Assembly (NCBI GenBank): GCA_035457345.1
Contig: DATIBT010000031.1
Location: forward strand, 1 to 26,707
DNA from: DASTDY01 sp035457345
GTDB lineage: Bacteria; Patescibacteriota; Saccharimonadia; Saccharimonadales; EFPC-124
Length of the DNA: 26,707 bases
Direction: 5' to 3'
Position 1 is the stretch's first letter. Each line of letters starts with the position of its first letter. Below, in pieces: positions 1-8,310 of this stretch. Both the position numbers and the translations under genes were made by a program. Under the pieces are notes generated by a model. It ran no database searches and was not told the origin of the DNA. It worked only from the letters and a program-made list of their open reading frames with translations.

Positions 1-2248
1 AGGGCTTGACGGTAAAGGTGAAGGTGCCGTTTTGGCCTGGCGCTACGCTCGATTCCTGCATGTCTGCCGGCCGGTTATAGGCAGGCCAAGTTGTATCGTA
101 TGCGCCGCTCTGACGGTTTGGTTCCCAAGTCCCGAGTCGTATAGGATTCGACCCGCTGTTGCTCCAGGTTGCCATGCCGGTGTTTTTGGCGACGAGGGTT
201 ATGGTTTGGGTATCACCTAAACTCATTTGTGCGGTGCCGGTGCTGTGGCTAAGCGACACGGGCGTCCATTCGTATTGGTTGGCCACCCTAAAGTAAATGC
301 TCGCCCCGTTATCGTCTGCAACGCGCCTGTTTTCTGCCACTAGGTTTATTCGCTGAGCGTATTCGCCTTTGCCCGGCGCCCGTACGGTGAATGTGAATGT
401 TGCGTTTTGCCCAGGGGCCACAGTGCTTTGGTTCATGGTCGCCATGCGGGTCCCAGACAACCAACTGCTATGGTAGAACGGGCTACTGGCGCCTTGCGGC
501 GAGGTACTTATGCGCATAGGAAAGTCGCCGCTATTGTGCCAGGTTGCAGTACCGGTGTTTTTGGCGGTAACGGTCACCGTTTGTGTTTGGCCTGGTGACA
601 TGAGCGAGCTGCCGGAGCCGTAAGAAGTTGACACATGCTGCCATTCCAGGGTGGGGGCGAGCGTTTCGACGGTGTAATAGCTTTTTAGTTCTGTTACGCC
701 TTCTACTACTAATCTAAAGCCTTCGTACGAGTAACTACCGGGCGGCGCACCCGAACCATTCATATTAAAGGTAAAGCTGCCGACTTGGCCAGGCGCTACG
801 CTCGTTTCGTTTAATAAGGCGGCGTGTTGGCTGGTGATCCAGTCGTCGCCTTGGTAGGTGCTGGTGCGATCATCGGGCGCGGCAGTTTTAAGGAAGAAGC
901 GCGGTGAGCTGTTACTCCACGTAGCCGTGCCGGTGTTCTTGAACTGCAACGTAACTTGTTTTTGCCCGTCCACGGTAGCAACCGTATCGTAGCTTAATTG
1001 CTTTGCGGCGTAGGGGAAGAGGTTGTCCTTGCGGCTGGCGGCACCGGCGCGGATGGCGCTCAGTTGGTCGTAGGTAAGATTGCCCGGACAGCTGGTGTCG
1101 TTAGCGTCGCGGTGCCCAGCAATATTCATGAGCCCTTTGCAGGCGTAGTTTACATCTTGGTTGCCACAAAATGTGTGGCTGCCGGTGGGGTCAATTTCGT
1201 AGCCTTTAAGCTTGTATCCAAGTAAGTTGTATAAGCTGTTGAGCATGGGCCAGTTGGGCCCAACGTCACCGCCGTTGAAGCTGCGGCATTCACCACCGCT
1301 CTGGAAGCAGCCAATAAGTGCTACTCCCATGCTCCCCCGGTTGTAGCCGAGCGCGTGTCCGCCTACCACGTTGTCGCCGCCGAAACGGCCCTCGTATACG
1401 GTACCATTACTATCTACTAAATAATTGTAGCCAATATCACCCCAGCCGCGTGTGTACGTTTGGAACTGCCAAATGCCTCGAACGACCGAGTTAAAATCTG
1501 ACGAATAATTGCTGTTGACAGTATGGTGAATAAAGGTTTGGGTGACGGGGACATAGCTTGGGAACCATTCTAGGTTGCTGCCACGGAAGGCCGTACCATA
1601 TGGGTCTGGGCTGCCCCATTGCGCCCGGCTCACAATGTTCGGCCCTTGGGGACTGTCAGCCACGGCAGCCCGTGGCGTAAGGGCTTTTTGCATAACGCGT
1701 GATATTTTTTGGGCGCTGCTTTCGCGCGAATCAATATAGGTGACAATTAAATCTGAAATTTGCGACGCTTTTGCGTTTGGTGCGGGTCGCTCGAGCGTTA
1801 CACTAAATTGAAAGTACTTGCCTTCCGCGAAGATGGGGGTTTCGGGGAATTGTTCGTCTGGATGCGGATCGTTGTCGCGCGCTCCGCCGTCGGTGTGGAC
1901 ATCGGTCCACTCACCCCAGTTGCGGCCATCATCCGAGACACGAATTTTAAGGTGACGGTGCTCCTCGTATCCTGTGTCGCCCGGTATTTCTTTAAAGTGG
2001 GGTGCAATAGCATTAAACCCAAAGTTGGCGCGCATGGCCGGGGATGCAATGGTTTTGGTCTGCTCGTTGTCCTCTAATTTGATAATTTTTGGCAGATTGC
2101 CAGTGCCGAGCGCCGATACGTCACCGCTCTTTATAGCCGGCTCATTCGGCTGCCCAGTTTTAGTGTGGTTAGTGTACGCAAATAAAAACACCCCAGCCAG
2201 TGCCAGGAAAGCAAACGAAATAACAGTAGTTACTATTCTTTTACGCAT
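1..2248 (-). CDS. Secreted N-acetylmuramoyl-L-alanine amidase (PGRP/Amidase_2) with Ig-like tail, 3' end off window
   Basis: One open frame runs from ATG at 2246-2248 to the left edge (about 749 codons) with no stop, so the C terminus is missing. Residues 1-25 form a basic start plus hydrophobic segment (MRKRIVTTVISFAFLALAG), a signal peptide or membrane anchor. Residues about 205-400 match the peptidoglycan-recognition/T7-lysozyme amidase fold: SRAQWGSPDPYG, FIHHTVN, then GYNYLVDSNGTVYEGR, and finally NIAGHRDANDTSCPG. Putative zinc ligands are His241, His379 and Cys387; the His-x7-Cys spacing is as in T7 lysozyme. This family cleaves the amide bond between MurNAc and the stem peptide. From residue about 415 at least three Ig-like domains follow, each with an NTGTATW-type strand, a W/P-rich turn and SVAPGQ.GTFTF. 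The same domain type occurs on the lysozyme-like proteins at 2841 and 5212. It is divergent from the 2381 operon. What is seen is a complete set of metal ligands; the wall substrate (own or host) is unknown. Confidence 0.9.
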   Translation of the reverse strand, partial: MRKRIVTTVISFAFLALAGVFLFAYTNHTKTGQPNEPAIKSGDVSALGTGNLPKIIKLEDNEQTKTIASPAMRANFGFNAIAPHFKEIPGDTGYEEHRHLKIRVSDDGRNWGEWTDVHTDGGARDNDPHPDEQFPETPIFAEGKYFQFSVTLERPAPNAKASQISDLIVTYIDSRESSAQKISRVMQKALTPRAAVADSPQGPNIVSRAQWGSPDPYGTAFRGSNLEWFPSYVPVTQTFIHHTVNSNYSSDFNSVVRGIWQFQTYTRGWGDIGYNYLVDSNGTVYEGRFGGDNVVGGHALGYNRGSMGVALIGCFQSGGECRSFNGGDVGPNWPMLNSLYNLLGYKLKGYEIDPTGSHTFCGNQDVNYACKGLMNIAGHRDANDTSCPGNLTYDQLSAIRAGAASRKDNLFPYAAKQLSYDTVATVDGQKQVTLQFKNTGTATWSNSSPRFFLKTAAPDDRTSTYQGDDWITSQHAALLNETSVAPGQVGSFTFNMNGSGAPPGSYSYEGFRLVVEGVTELKSYYTVETLAPTLEWQHVSTSYGSGSSLMSPGQTQTVTVTAKNTGTATWHNSGDFPMRISTSPQGASSPFYHSSWLSGTRMATMNQSTVAPGQNATFTFTVRAPGKGEYAQRINLVAENRRVADDNGASIYFRVANQYEWTPVSLSHSTGTAQMSLGDTQTITLVAKNTGMATWSNSGSNPIRLGTWEPNRQSGAYDTTWPAYNRPADMQESSVAPGQNGTFTFTVKP

Positions 2249-2291
2249 GTTTATGTTAATCCCCAAGGCTCTCACACCTTTTATTACGGTC

Positions 2292-2297
2292 ATTATA
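2292..2297 (-). promoter_or_regulatory. Candidate -10 box for the amidase gene
   Basis: A perfect TATAAT reads on the minus strand, 43 nt before the amidase ATG. The hexamer 17 nt upstream (TAACAA) is a poor -35. The leader would be about 35 nt and carries a short GGGG near the start, unlike the leaderless arrangement of many neighbours. Confidence 0.4.
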
Positions 2298-2345
2298 TCA
2301 TAATGCTTACGCTGTTGTTATTTTTATGAATAGGGGTGCGGTTAC

Positions 2346-2374
2346 TTGTTGTCAAACAATTTCGAGGATATAAT
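2346..2374 (+). promoter_or_regulatory. Promoter of the 2381 operon, leaderless geometry
   Basis: TTGTTG (2346-2351), 17 nt, then perfect TATAAT (2369-2374). The ATG at 2381 starts 7 nt after the last base of the -10, where transcription should begin, and no Shine-Dalgarno precedes it. The upstream ATG (2375) and GTG (2336) in the same frame would lie before the expected +1, so 2381 is preferred. Confidence 0.6.
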
Positions 2375-2380
2375 ATGCTT

Positions 2381-2869
2381 ATGCTGAATGTGCCAGCAAA
2401 AAACCAAACGCCAAAACGCAGGCTATTCGTAATTACAGGGGTAGTTGCGCTGCTTGTCATGGCGGGAGTTTCTATATACTGGCTGTATCAAAACAAACAG
2501 AATGCACAAAATGTGGCGGCTAACCAAGGTTCGCAATCGCAACCAGAAAATAAAACGCCCACGACCGAGCCAACTCGCCCGGCTGAAAGTGAGGGCAGCA
2601 ATTTCCCCGTTCCCGAGACCACGCCGCAAGATGCAGTCAAGAACTACACGCTTGTAACAGAGAATGAAGAGTATAAAATCCGTAAGGATCAAAACGGCGG
2701 CTATCTTATTACCCTCTATCCCATCGTCAATAACTCCAGCCAGTACAGTACCTACAATGACCAGCTAAAAGAGTACAAACAACACGCGCTCGATTATCTC
2801 AAAAAACAAAACGTAGACGTAACAAAAGCAAAGATAACGTATGAACCAGCTGAAGCCGCGAATTTATAA
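2381..2869 (+). CDS. Single-pass membrane protein of unknown function, first gene of hydrolase operon
   Basis: About 162 residues from the ATG at 2381, chosen because a TATAAT ends 6 nt before it. The protein has a short basic cytoplasmic start (MLNVPAKNQTPKRR), one membrane helix (LFVITGVVALLVMAGVSIYW), a Gln/Asn/Pro/Thr-rich linker (residues about 35-75), and a C-terminal domain of about 85 residues (NYTLVTENEEYKIRKDQNGG onward, ending in a helix that contains DYLKKQNVDVTKAKITYEP). I recognise no family. The C domain looks like a small alpha/beta fold presented outside the membrane. The last 29 nt overlap the start of the lysozyme-like gene at 2841, so the two are probably translationally coupled and may act together, for example as an anchored partner of the hydrolase. 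That role is inference from context only. Similar layouts recur at 4697, 10700 and 20428. Confidence 0.75.
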   Translation: MLNVPAKNQTPKRRLFVITGVVALLVMAGVSIYWLYQNKQNAQNVAANQGSQSQPENKTPTTEPTRPAESEGSNFPVPETTPQDAVKNYTLVTENEEYKIRKDQNGGYLITLYPIVNNSSQYSTYNDQLKEYKQHALDYLKKQNVDVTKAKITYEPAEAANL

Positions 2870-4694
2870 AAGAGTAGTGTTCATGGCGTTGGCTGCGGTT
2901 AACGCGGTAGCGCTGCTGGCGGTAGTGCCTACTCGTCCGGTTGCCGCCGCAAGCGTGGATTGCAGCGATGTCTACACGCCGCTCAGTAGCTTTGTGCAAA
3001 CTGGCGTGGCAACCAACAAAGCGTTTTACTTACAGGCGCAAGATGCGACGGGCGTGCCCTGGGAGCTGCTGGCGGCAATTCACTACCGCGAGACAAATTT
3101 TAGTCATACCAATCCGAGCAATGGCCAGGGTATCTTCCAGTTCGTAAATGGCGACGGCGGCCCGTACTCCACAGGTCCGGTGAGCGACGGCGAATTTGTG
3201 CGCCAACTCACCTTCATGGCCAACCGGTTGCAAAGCGATTATGTGTGGCGGGGCAGTATTCCGCGTGAGCGCCGCAAGCTTATCCCTAACGAGCCAAATG
3301 AAGTCATTGTTAAAGATACACTGTACAGCTACAACGGTCGCTCCAGCGCCTACGCCAATCAGGGGACGCAGTGGGGATACAACCCCACTGTTCAGCCATA
3401 CGAGGGCTCGCCATATGTTATGAATAGGTTCGACTGCGACCGTGCGCGCATGCCCATGATCACCCGCGATTTTGGTCCAATCGACGGCACCGATACGCGG
3501 TACGGCGCGTTTACCTTATATGCTCGCTTGCGCAGCGAAGCGTACTGGCAGTCCATGTGGTCGCCCTATGCTTGGGCCATCGACACCTTCACCTTCTCTG
3601 GCGGCGACAATAATATTGGCCAGGGCCAAACTGAAACGCTCACCCTTAAAGCTCGCAATACGGGTAAAAATCCTTGGTACAACCACGGTGACGGGCCAGT
3701 GCGTTTGGCCACCTGGGATCCAGCCAACCGGGCAAGTACGCTTGCAAATCCGGCATGGCCTGCCGCTATCCGACCCGCTAATTTAACAGAGAGCGTTGTT
3801 ATGCCGGGTAATGTTGGTACCTTTAGCTTCCAGGTCACGGCTAATCAGGCGGGCAAGGTGGTTGAGGCGCTCAACTTAGTGGTAGAAAACCAACAGTGGA
3901 TGCGCTGGCCCGGTTTTAGCCCGACTATAGAATTTACTGGCGCCTACGCTTGGCAAATTCAAGATGTCATTTACGAAAAGGGCACAGGGCTTATGGAGCC
4001 GGGCAGTACGCAGCTCGTGACCCTGAAGGCTAAGAATACTGGCTCGACCACTTGGAATAAGCTCGGCGGTTCACCGGTGCGGCTTGGCACATGGCAGCCT
4101 GACCGCCCGAGTGGGCTTAAGGGCCCGGGCTGGATGAGCGCAGTGCGGGTAACAGATATGAATGAAACAACCGTTGCGCCGGGCCAGGTTGCTGGCTTCC
4201 AATTCTGGATCACCACCCCTGTCAGCGGCAATTATTACGAACGCTTTAATCTGGTTGCCGAAGGCCAAACTTGGTTGAACGACCCTGGCCTCACCTTATA
4301 TGTCCGTGGCGGCAATTACGCCTGGCAGCCGCTTTGGACATCGTATGGCCCAGGTACCACCAGTATTCCCCGCAATAAAGATGTGACTATAACCGTTCGC
4401 GCCAAAAACACTGGCGATTTTACCTGGAAACGTTCCTCTGACTACCCCGTGCGAATTGGCACTGCAGCACCGCTCAATCGCGGCAGTGCATTCTATGCCC
4501 CAAGTTGGATTAACGATATCCGTGTAGCCGGGTTAGTAGAAAATAGCGTTGCCCCAGGCCAGGAAGGCACTTTCACCTTTACGGTCCATACGCCAAACTC
4601 GCCGGGTCCGTGGGTTGAACGCTTTCGGCCGGTGGCCGAAGGTCTGACATGGTTCGACGACGACGGCTATAGTATTTATATAAACGTTCTGTAG
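2841..4694 (+). CDS. Secreted lysozyme/lytic-transglycosylase-like protein with three Ig-like domains
   Basis: 617 residues. The start at 2841 gives a good signal peptide: basic n-region (MNQLKPRIYKRVV), hydrophobic core (MALAAVNAVALLAVV) and an Ala-rich cleavage site near VAAAS (about residue 37). Residues about 40-230 look like the lysozyme superfamily: GVPWELLAAIHYRETNF is the helix that carries the catalytic acid in transglycosylases (candidate Glu84), followed by NGQGIFQF, comparable to the G-x-x-Q motif of SLT domains. Cys41 and Cys199 could form a disulfide. The expected activity is cleavage of the MurNAc-GlcNAc bond. From residue 243 three Ig-like domains of about 120 residues follow, each opening YAW and carrying NTG..TW, a VRLGTW.P-type strand and ER.NLVAEG..W; they resemble the Trp-rich next-to-BRCA1 type, which I suggest but cannot prove. 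The gene overlaps the 2381 gene by 29 nt and is 2 nt from the next one. It has no Shine-Dalgarno. Confidence 0.85.
   Translation: MNQLKPRIYKRVVFMALAAVNAVALLAVVPTRPVAAASVDCSDVYTPLSSFVQTGVATNKAFYLQAQDATGVPWELLAAIHYRETNFSHTNPSNGQGIFQFVNGDGGPYSTGPVSDGEFVRQLTFMANRLQSDYVWRGSIPRERRKLIPNEPNEVIVKDTLYSYNGRSSAYANQGTQWGYNPTVQPYEGSPYVMNRFDCDRARMPMITRDFGPIDGTDTRYGAFTLYARLRSEAYWQSMWSPYAWAIDTFTFSGGDNNIGQGQTETLTLKARNTGKNPWYNHGDGPVRLATWDPANRASTLANPAWPAAIRPANLTESVVMPGNVGTFSFQVTANQAGKVVEALNLVVENQQWMRWPGFSPTIEFTGAYAWQIQDVIYEKGTGLMEPGSTQLVTLKAKNTGSTTWNKLGGSPVRLGTWQPDRPSGLKGPGWMSAVRVTDMNETTVAPGQVAGFQFWITTPVSGNYYERFNLVAEGQTWLNDPGLTLYVRGGNYAWQPLWTSYGPGTTSIPRNKDVTITVRAKNTGDFTWKRSSDYPVRIGTAAPLNRGSAFYAPSWINDIRVAGLVENSVAPGQEGTFTFTVHTPNSPGPWVERFRPVAEGLTWFDDDGYSIYINVL
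3567..4691 (+). repeat. Triple Ig-like module, copy A
   Basis: Codes for residues 243-617 of the protein at 2841: three tandem domains of about 120 residues opening YAWAID, YAWQIQ and YAWQPL. The module is closely matched by copy B at 6058-7179 domain for domain, including at DNA level (4458-4522 against 6946-7010: 57 of 65 bases identical in my hand alignment). Confidence 0.85.
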
Positions 4695-4696
4695 TC

Positions 4697-5203
4697 ATGA
4701 TGCCTCTTGCCCGCAAACTGTCAACCAAAACCAAATGGCTACTTGCTCTGCTTGGGGTCGTCCTGATTGGGGCGGGTGGGTATGTGTGGTACCAGCAATC
4801 GCAACCAAAGGCGCCGGTTCGGGCGCCAGACGCCTCGACTCAAGGTGGCTCGGATAAAACCTCGCTGCCCGACCATCAAACCGTCCCCAGCTCCGATAAG
4901 GTACCAGATAAAAAAGATGCTACTGTCACCATTGTCCGCCTGGAGCAAAAAGGTAATGAGGTGATTATTGAGGGTGATGTTACCGGTGCGGCCGATGGCG
5001 CTACGTGCGTGGCAGAATTCACCACCCCCATGGACAACCCCGTGAATGGTGAGGCAAAACTAGTAGACAACAATACAAAATGTGGTCCTATCACGCTGCC
5101 TGCCGCCGATTTTGCTTATCTTGGGAATTGGAGCGTAACGCTTACGGTTTATACTGGAGGTGGGAAGGCAGTATCGTCTGCCAAGACAATCACAATTAAA
5201 TAA
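4697..5203 (+). CDS. Single-pass membrane protein with small beta-rich extracytoplasmic domain
   Basis: 168 residues, with ATG at 4697 and a second in-frame ATG at 4700. It follows the lysozyme-like gene by 2 nt and precedes the second one by 8 nt, with no Shine-Dalgarno, so it is translated as part of the operon. A basic start (ARKLSTKTK) leads into one membrane helix (WLLALLGVVLIGAGGYVWY), then a Ser/Asp/Lys-rich linker to about residue 75. The C domain (ATVTIVRLEQKGNEVIIEG onward, ending LTVYTGGGKAVSSAKTITIK) has alternating hydrophobic residues typical of an Ig or fibronectin-like beta sandwich; the two cysteines (TCVAEF and TKCGPI) could pair. The layout and fold look like those of the protein at 20428. 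The function is unknown. Position between two wall hydrolases suggests an envelope role, perhaps binding or docking them, which is inference. Confidence 0.8.
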   Translation: MMPLARKLSTKTKWLLALLGVVLIGAGGYVWYQQSQPKAPVRAPDASTQGGSDKTSLPDHQTVPSSDKVPDKKDATVTIVRLEQKGNEVIIEGDVTGAADGATCVAEFTTPMDNPVNGEAKLVDNNTKCGPITLPAADFAYLGNWSVTLTVYTGGGKAVSSAKTITIK

Positions 5204-5211
5204 CTCATACC

Positions 5212-7182
5212 ATGAAACGAATCCTGCTTAGTACTATTGCCGTCTTGCTCGCTCTCACTACTGTTCCCTTGCCTGTTATGGCCGTAACCGGAGCTGACTG
5301 GCAGGCCGGCAGGATTATAGACGATTCGGTATTCAATAACCCTAACACTTTGAACACCACGACAATCCAGCAGTTTTTGAACGCTAAAGTGCCGGTGTGT
5401 GACACGAACGGTACGCAGACGTCGGAGCTCGGCGGGGGTACCCGCGCACAGTACGGCACCGCCCGCGGCTATCCGCCACCGTATGTCTGTTTGAGGGATT
5501 ATTACGAAAATCCACAAACTCATGAAAATAATTTGCAGGGCCGCGCCATTCCCTCTGGGGGTATAAGCGCTGCACAGATTATCGCCACTGCCGCCGTTAC
5601 CTACAGTGTTAATCCGCAAGTCCTACTGGCTACCATGCAAAAAGAATCCATTGGCGCCCTGGTGACTGACGCGTGGCCATTTTGGAATCAATACACCAAC
5701 CCTATGGGCGCTGGCTGCCCAGACAGCGCGCCGTGCGACCCGCAATACGCCGGTTTTTACAACCAGGTCATGAACGCTGCCTCACGGTTTAGATACTACG
5801 CAAACAATCCATCGCAATACCGCTACAGGGCGTACCAGAACAACGATATTCTCTATAAGCCGGGCGGGAGTTGTGGCAGCTCGAATGTGTACATTCAAAC
5901 CCAAGCCACAGCCAACCTTTATATCTATACACCCTATCAACCCAACCAGGCAGCGTTGAATAACTTGTATGGATCAGGAGACGGATGCAGTTCGTATGGC
6001 AACCGAAATTTTTGGCGCATTTTTAGCGATTGGTTTGGAGCCACAACTGGCGGGCCGTACCAGTGGGCAATAGAAGACTTAATATATTCCGGCGGCGATA
6101 ATATTATTGGCACCAACCAGACCGAAACTATCACCCTCAAAACTCGTAACACCGGCCGGCTCCCCTGGTACAACCATGGTGACAGCCCGGTGCGGCTCGG
6201 AACCTGGGGGCCTGGCAGACAGAGCGAACTTGCAAACGGCACGTGGGTTGCACCCGCTCGTCCGGCTACAATGCAGGAAAGCGTGGTGCAGCCGACGCAG
6301 ATTGGTACATTTTCGTTCCAAGTTGCACCGCAGCAGGCAAGGGCATATGTTGAGTCACTTAACCTTGTCGTCGAAAATCAACAGTGGATGCCATGGCCTG
6401 GCCTTAGCCCGACCATATACGGTACTGGACCCTACGCATGGCAGCTGACAGATGTTATCTACGAAAAAGGCACTGGCCTCATGGAGCCCACTGCGACACA
6501 GTTGATAACCGTTAAAGCCAAAAATGTTGGCACTGCGACGTGGGATAAATTTGGTCCAGTACCGGTAAGAGTTGGGACGTGGCAGCCACAGCGGCCAAGT
6601 GCCGTCCGTGCAAGCGATTGGATGAGTGATGTGCGCGTGGTTGATATGAATGAAGCTACGGTAGCGCCTGGCCAGGTAGCGGGTTTCCAATTTAGGGTGC
6701 GTATGCCGACTTCAGGTGATTATTACGAGCGATTTAACCTTGTCGCCGAAGGGCAGGCTTGGCTTAACGACCCCGGACTGACCCTTTACCTGCATGGTGC
6801 AACGTATGGTTGGAAACCAATATGGACCTCTATTAGCACGGGCAATATCAATATTCCGCGTAACACCAACTTCACTGTCACTATGCGTGTGCGTAACACG
6901 GGCGAAATGGCCTGGAAGAAAACCGATGCTTACCCAGTACGGCTTGGCACTGCAGCCCCGCTCAACCGTGGCAGTGCATTTTACAGCCCAAGTTGGGTTA
7001 ACGATATCCGCCCCGCCGGTCTTATTGAAGATGTTGTGCAGCCGGGCCAGGAAGGTACCTTTAGCTTCGCGGCCCGTACTCCGAGCTCGCCGGGGCCATG
7101 GACCGAGCGGGTAAGTTTGGTTGCGGAGGGACTCCAGTGGTTTAACGACCCAGGGCATTACTACAACATTAATGTGCAATAA
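5212..7182 (+). CDS. Secreted lysozyme-like protein with three Ig-like domains
   Basis: 656 residues. The signal peptide is clear (MKRILLSTIAVLLALTTVPLPVMA, cleavage near residue 24). Residues about 30-280 match a domain I know from actinobacterial and Saccharibacteria secreted proteins: IIDDSVFNNP..., a helix with IQQFLNAKVPVCDTNG, ARGYPPPYVCLRDYY, the core ISAAQIIATAAVTYSVNPQVLLATMQKE (candidate catalytic Glu145), a cysteine pair in GCPDSAPCDPQYAGF, and NFWRIFSDWFG at the end. That helix-Glu pattern is lysozyme-superfamily-like, so peptidoglycan cleavage is likely but unproven. From residue 283 three Ig-like domains follow, nearly the same as those of the protein at 2841, although the catalytic halves differ. 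The gene starts 8 nt after the 4697 gene. Its stop lies 18 nt before manC, with a TATAAT in that gap. Confidence 0.85.
   Translation: MKRILLSTIAVLLALTTVPLPVMAVTGADWQAGRIIDDSVFNNPNTLNTTTIQQFLNAKVPVCDTNGTQTSELGGGTRAQYGTARGYPPPYVCLRDYYENPQTHENNLQGRAIPSGGISAAQIIATAAVTYSVNPQVLLATMQKESIGALVTDAWPFWNQYTNPMGAGCPDSAPCDPQYAGFYNQVMNAASRFRYYANNPSQYRYRAYQNNDILYKPGGSCGSSNVYIQTQATANLYIYTPYQPNQAALNNLYGSGDGCSSYGNRNFWRIFSDWFGATTGGPYQWAIEDLIYSGGDNIIGTNQTETITLKTRNTGRLPWYNHGDSPVRLGTWGPGRQSELANGTWVAPARPATMQESVVQPTQIGTFSFQVAPQQARAYVESLNLVVENQQWMPWPGLSPTIYGTGPYAWQLTDVIYEKGTGLMEPTATQLITVKAKNVGTATWDKFGPVPVRVGTWQPQRPSAVRASDWMSDVRVVDMNEATVAPGQVAGFQFRVRMPTSGDYYERFNLVAEGQAWLNDPGLTLYLHGATYGWKPIWTSISTGNINIPRNTNFTVTMRVRNTGEMAWKKTDAYPVRLGTAAPLNRGSAFYSPSWVNDIRPAGLIEDVVQPGQEGTFSFAARTPSSPGPWTERVSLVAEGLQWFNDPGHYYNINVQ
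6058..7179 (+). repeat. Triple Ig-like module, copy B
   Basis: Codes for residues 283-656 of the protein at 5212. It aligns with copy A (3567-4691) along its whole length, including shared segments such as GLMEP, PGQVAGFQF, YYERFNLVAEGQ and LNRGSAFY. Two different enzyme domains thus carry one common cell-surface module, which points to tandem duplication or domain swapping within the operon. Confidence 0.85.
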
Positions 7183-7188
7183 GTCTTG

Positions 7189-7194
7189 TATAAT
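7189..7194 (+). promoter_or_regulatory. Candidate -10 box immediately before manC
   Basis: A perfect TATAAT whose last base lies 7 nt before the ATG at 7201, the same geometry as at 2381 and 16666. I see no good -35 at 16-18 nt, so this may be a weak internal promoter within the operon. Confidence 0.45.
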
Positions 7195-7200
7195 TGACCT

Positions 7201-8253
7201 ATGATAGTCATCATCATCGCTGGTGGCTCGGGCACTCGCCTGTGGCCCCTTTCAACTCCAGAACGCCCAAAACATTTACTTAACCTGACTGGCGACGAAT
7301 CGCTGCTGCAAGGCACGTACCGGCGCGCTAAAGAGCTGACTGACGACATATATGTCATCACCGAAATCAGCCACGCGCATCTGGTAAAAGAACAAGTTCC
7401 AGAACTGACTGACGACAAATTTATCATTGAGCCGGGTCGCCGAGGCACGGTGAATTGCTTGCTTGCTGGTTTACATTATGTGCAATCTCGCCACGACAAA
7501 GACGAGCCAATTGCGTTTATTGCCGCTGACCACTACATTCGCGACACCCGCGGCTTTGTTGAATCCTTCAAGATTGCTGGCGAGGCATCTAAAGAACACG
7601 GCAAAGTTGTGTTGGTTGGCATTGAGCCGACCTACCCGAACACCGGCCTTGGGTACATCCACAAAGATGGCATTATCAAAGATGGCGGCCTTGTGTACGA
7701 AGTCGTTGCTTTTAAAGAGAAGCCGCCATTCGATACTGCCAAAGAATATGTTCATAGCGGTAATTATTTATGGAACTGCAGCTATTTTGTTGGGTCGGTC
7801 AATACATTCGTGGAAACCATGGAAAAGTTTGCACCTACCCTCAAACAAGATTATGAAAAGCTGCTTGCTACCAAAGGCGAAGCTGATTATAAAGAAACAT
7901 ACCTGGCATTTGAAACAGATACCATTGACTACGCACTTTCCGAGAAGGTTGCCGAGCGTACTTTCTTAGTTGTTCCTGCGAGTTTCGACTGGATGGACGT
8001 TGGAAACTTTAAAGACGCCCACGATGCCGTAGAAAGCGACGAACAAGGTAATCATCTGCATGGTGACGCTATTGGTGCGATTGAAGTCGAGAATTCCTTT
8101 GTTCATAACGAAGAGGCTGATAAACCGATCGCGGTGATTGGCCTGGATAACGTAGTGGTGGTGAACACGCCGCACGGCTTGCTGGTTGCTCGCAAAGACC
8201 TGAGCCAAAAAGTTAAAGAAGCCGTCCAGCAATTACAAGATAAAAAAGTGTAA
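7201..8253 (+). CDS. manC: Mannose-1-phosphate guanylyltransferase
   Basis: 350 residues, the usual length of the single-domain GDP-mannose pyrophosphorylase (no fused isomerase). It makes GDP-mannose from mannose-1-phosphate and GTP in the cytoplasm, the activated sugar for capsule, lipoglycan or glycoprotein mannosylation. Visible motifs: the nucleotide-binding signature GGSGTRLWPLS (residues 8-18), FIIEPGRRGT (74-83), AADH (109-112), FKEKP (171-175), GNYLWNCSYF (187-196) and FDWMDVGNF (262-270), with VVVNTPHGLLVARK near the end in the left-handed beta-helix region. The starting ATG at 7201 has no Shine-Dalgarno but follows a TATAAT by 6 nt. It lies away from the sugar-transferase operon (12999-16613) but most likely feeds the same polymer. 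Some family members also use other hexose phosphates, so the exact sugar is less certain than the class. Confidence 0.93.
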   Translation: MIVIIIAGGSGTRLWPLSTPERPKHLLNLTGDESLLQGTYRRAKELTDDIYVITEISHAHLVKEQVPELTDDKFIIEPGRRGTVNCLLAGLHYVQSRHDKDEPIAFIAADHYIRDTRGFVESFKIAGEASKEHGKVVLVGIEPTYPNTGLGYIHKDGIIKDGGLVYEVVAFKEKPPFDTAKEYVHSGNYLWNCSYFVGSVNTFVETMEKFAPTLKQDYEKLLATKGEADYKETYLAFETDTIDYALSEKVAERTFLVVPASFDWMDVGNFKDAHDAVESDEQGNHLHGDAIGAIEVENSFVHNEEADKPIAVIGLDNVVVVNTPHGLLVARKDLSQKVKEAVQQLQDKKV

Positions 8254-8310
8254 GGTTATTGCGCGTACCGGCGAGCTTAGTGTAACCTGGGCCTAAAGGG
8301 CTTTGTGACT

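Noticed and set aside
2336..2374. GTG start at 2336 for the first operon gene
   Set aside because: The extra 13-15 residues would lie across the likely promoter, and 2381 fits the leaderless geometry.
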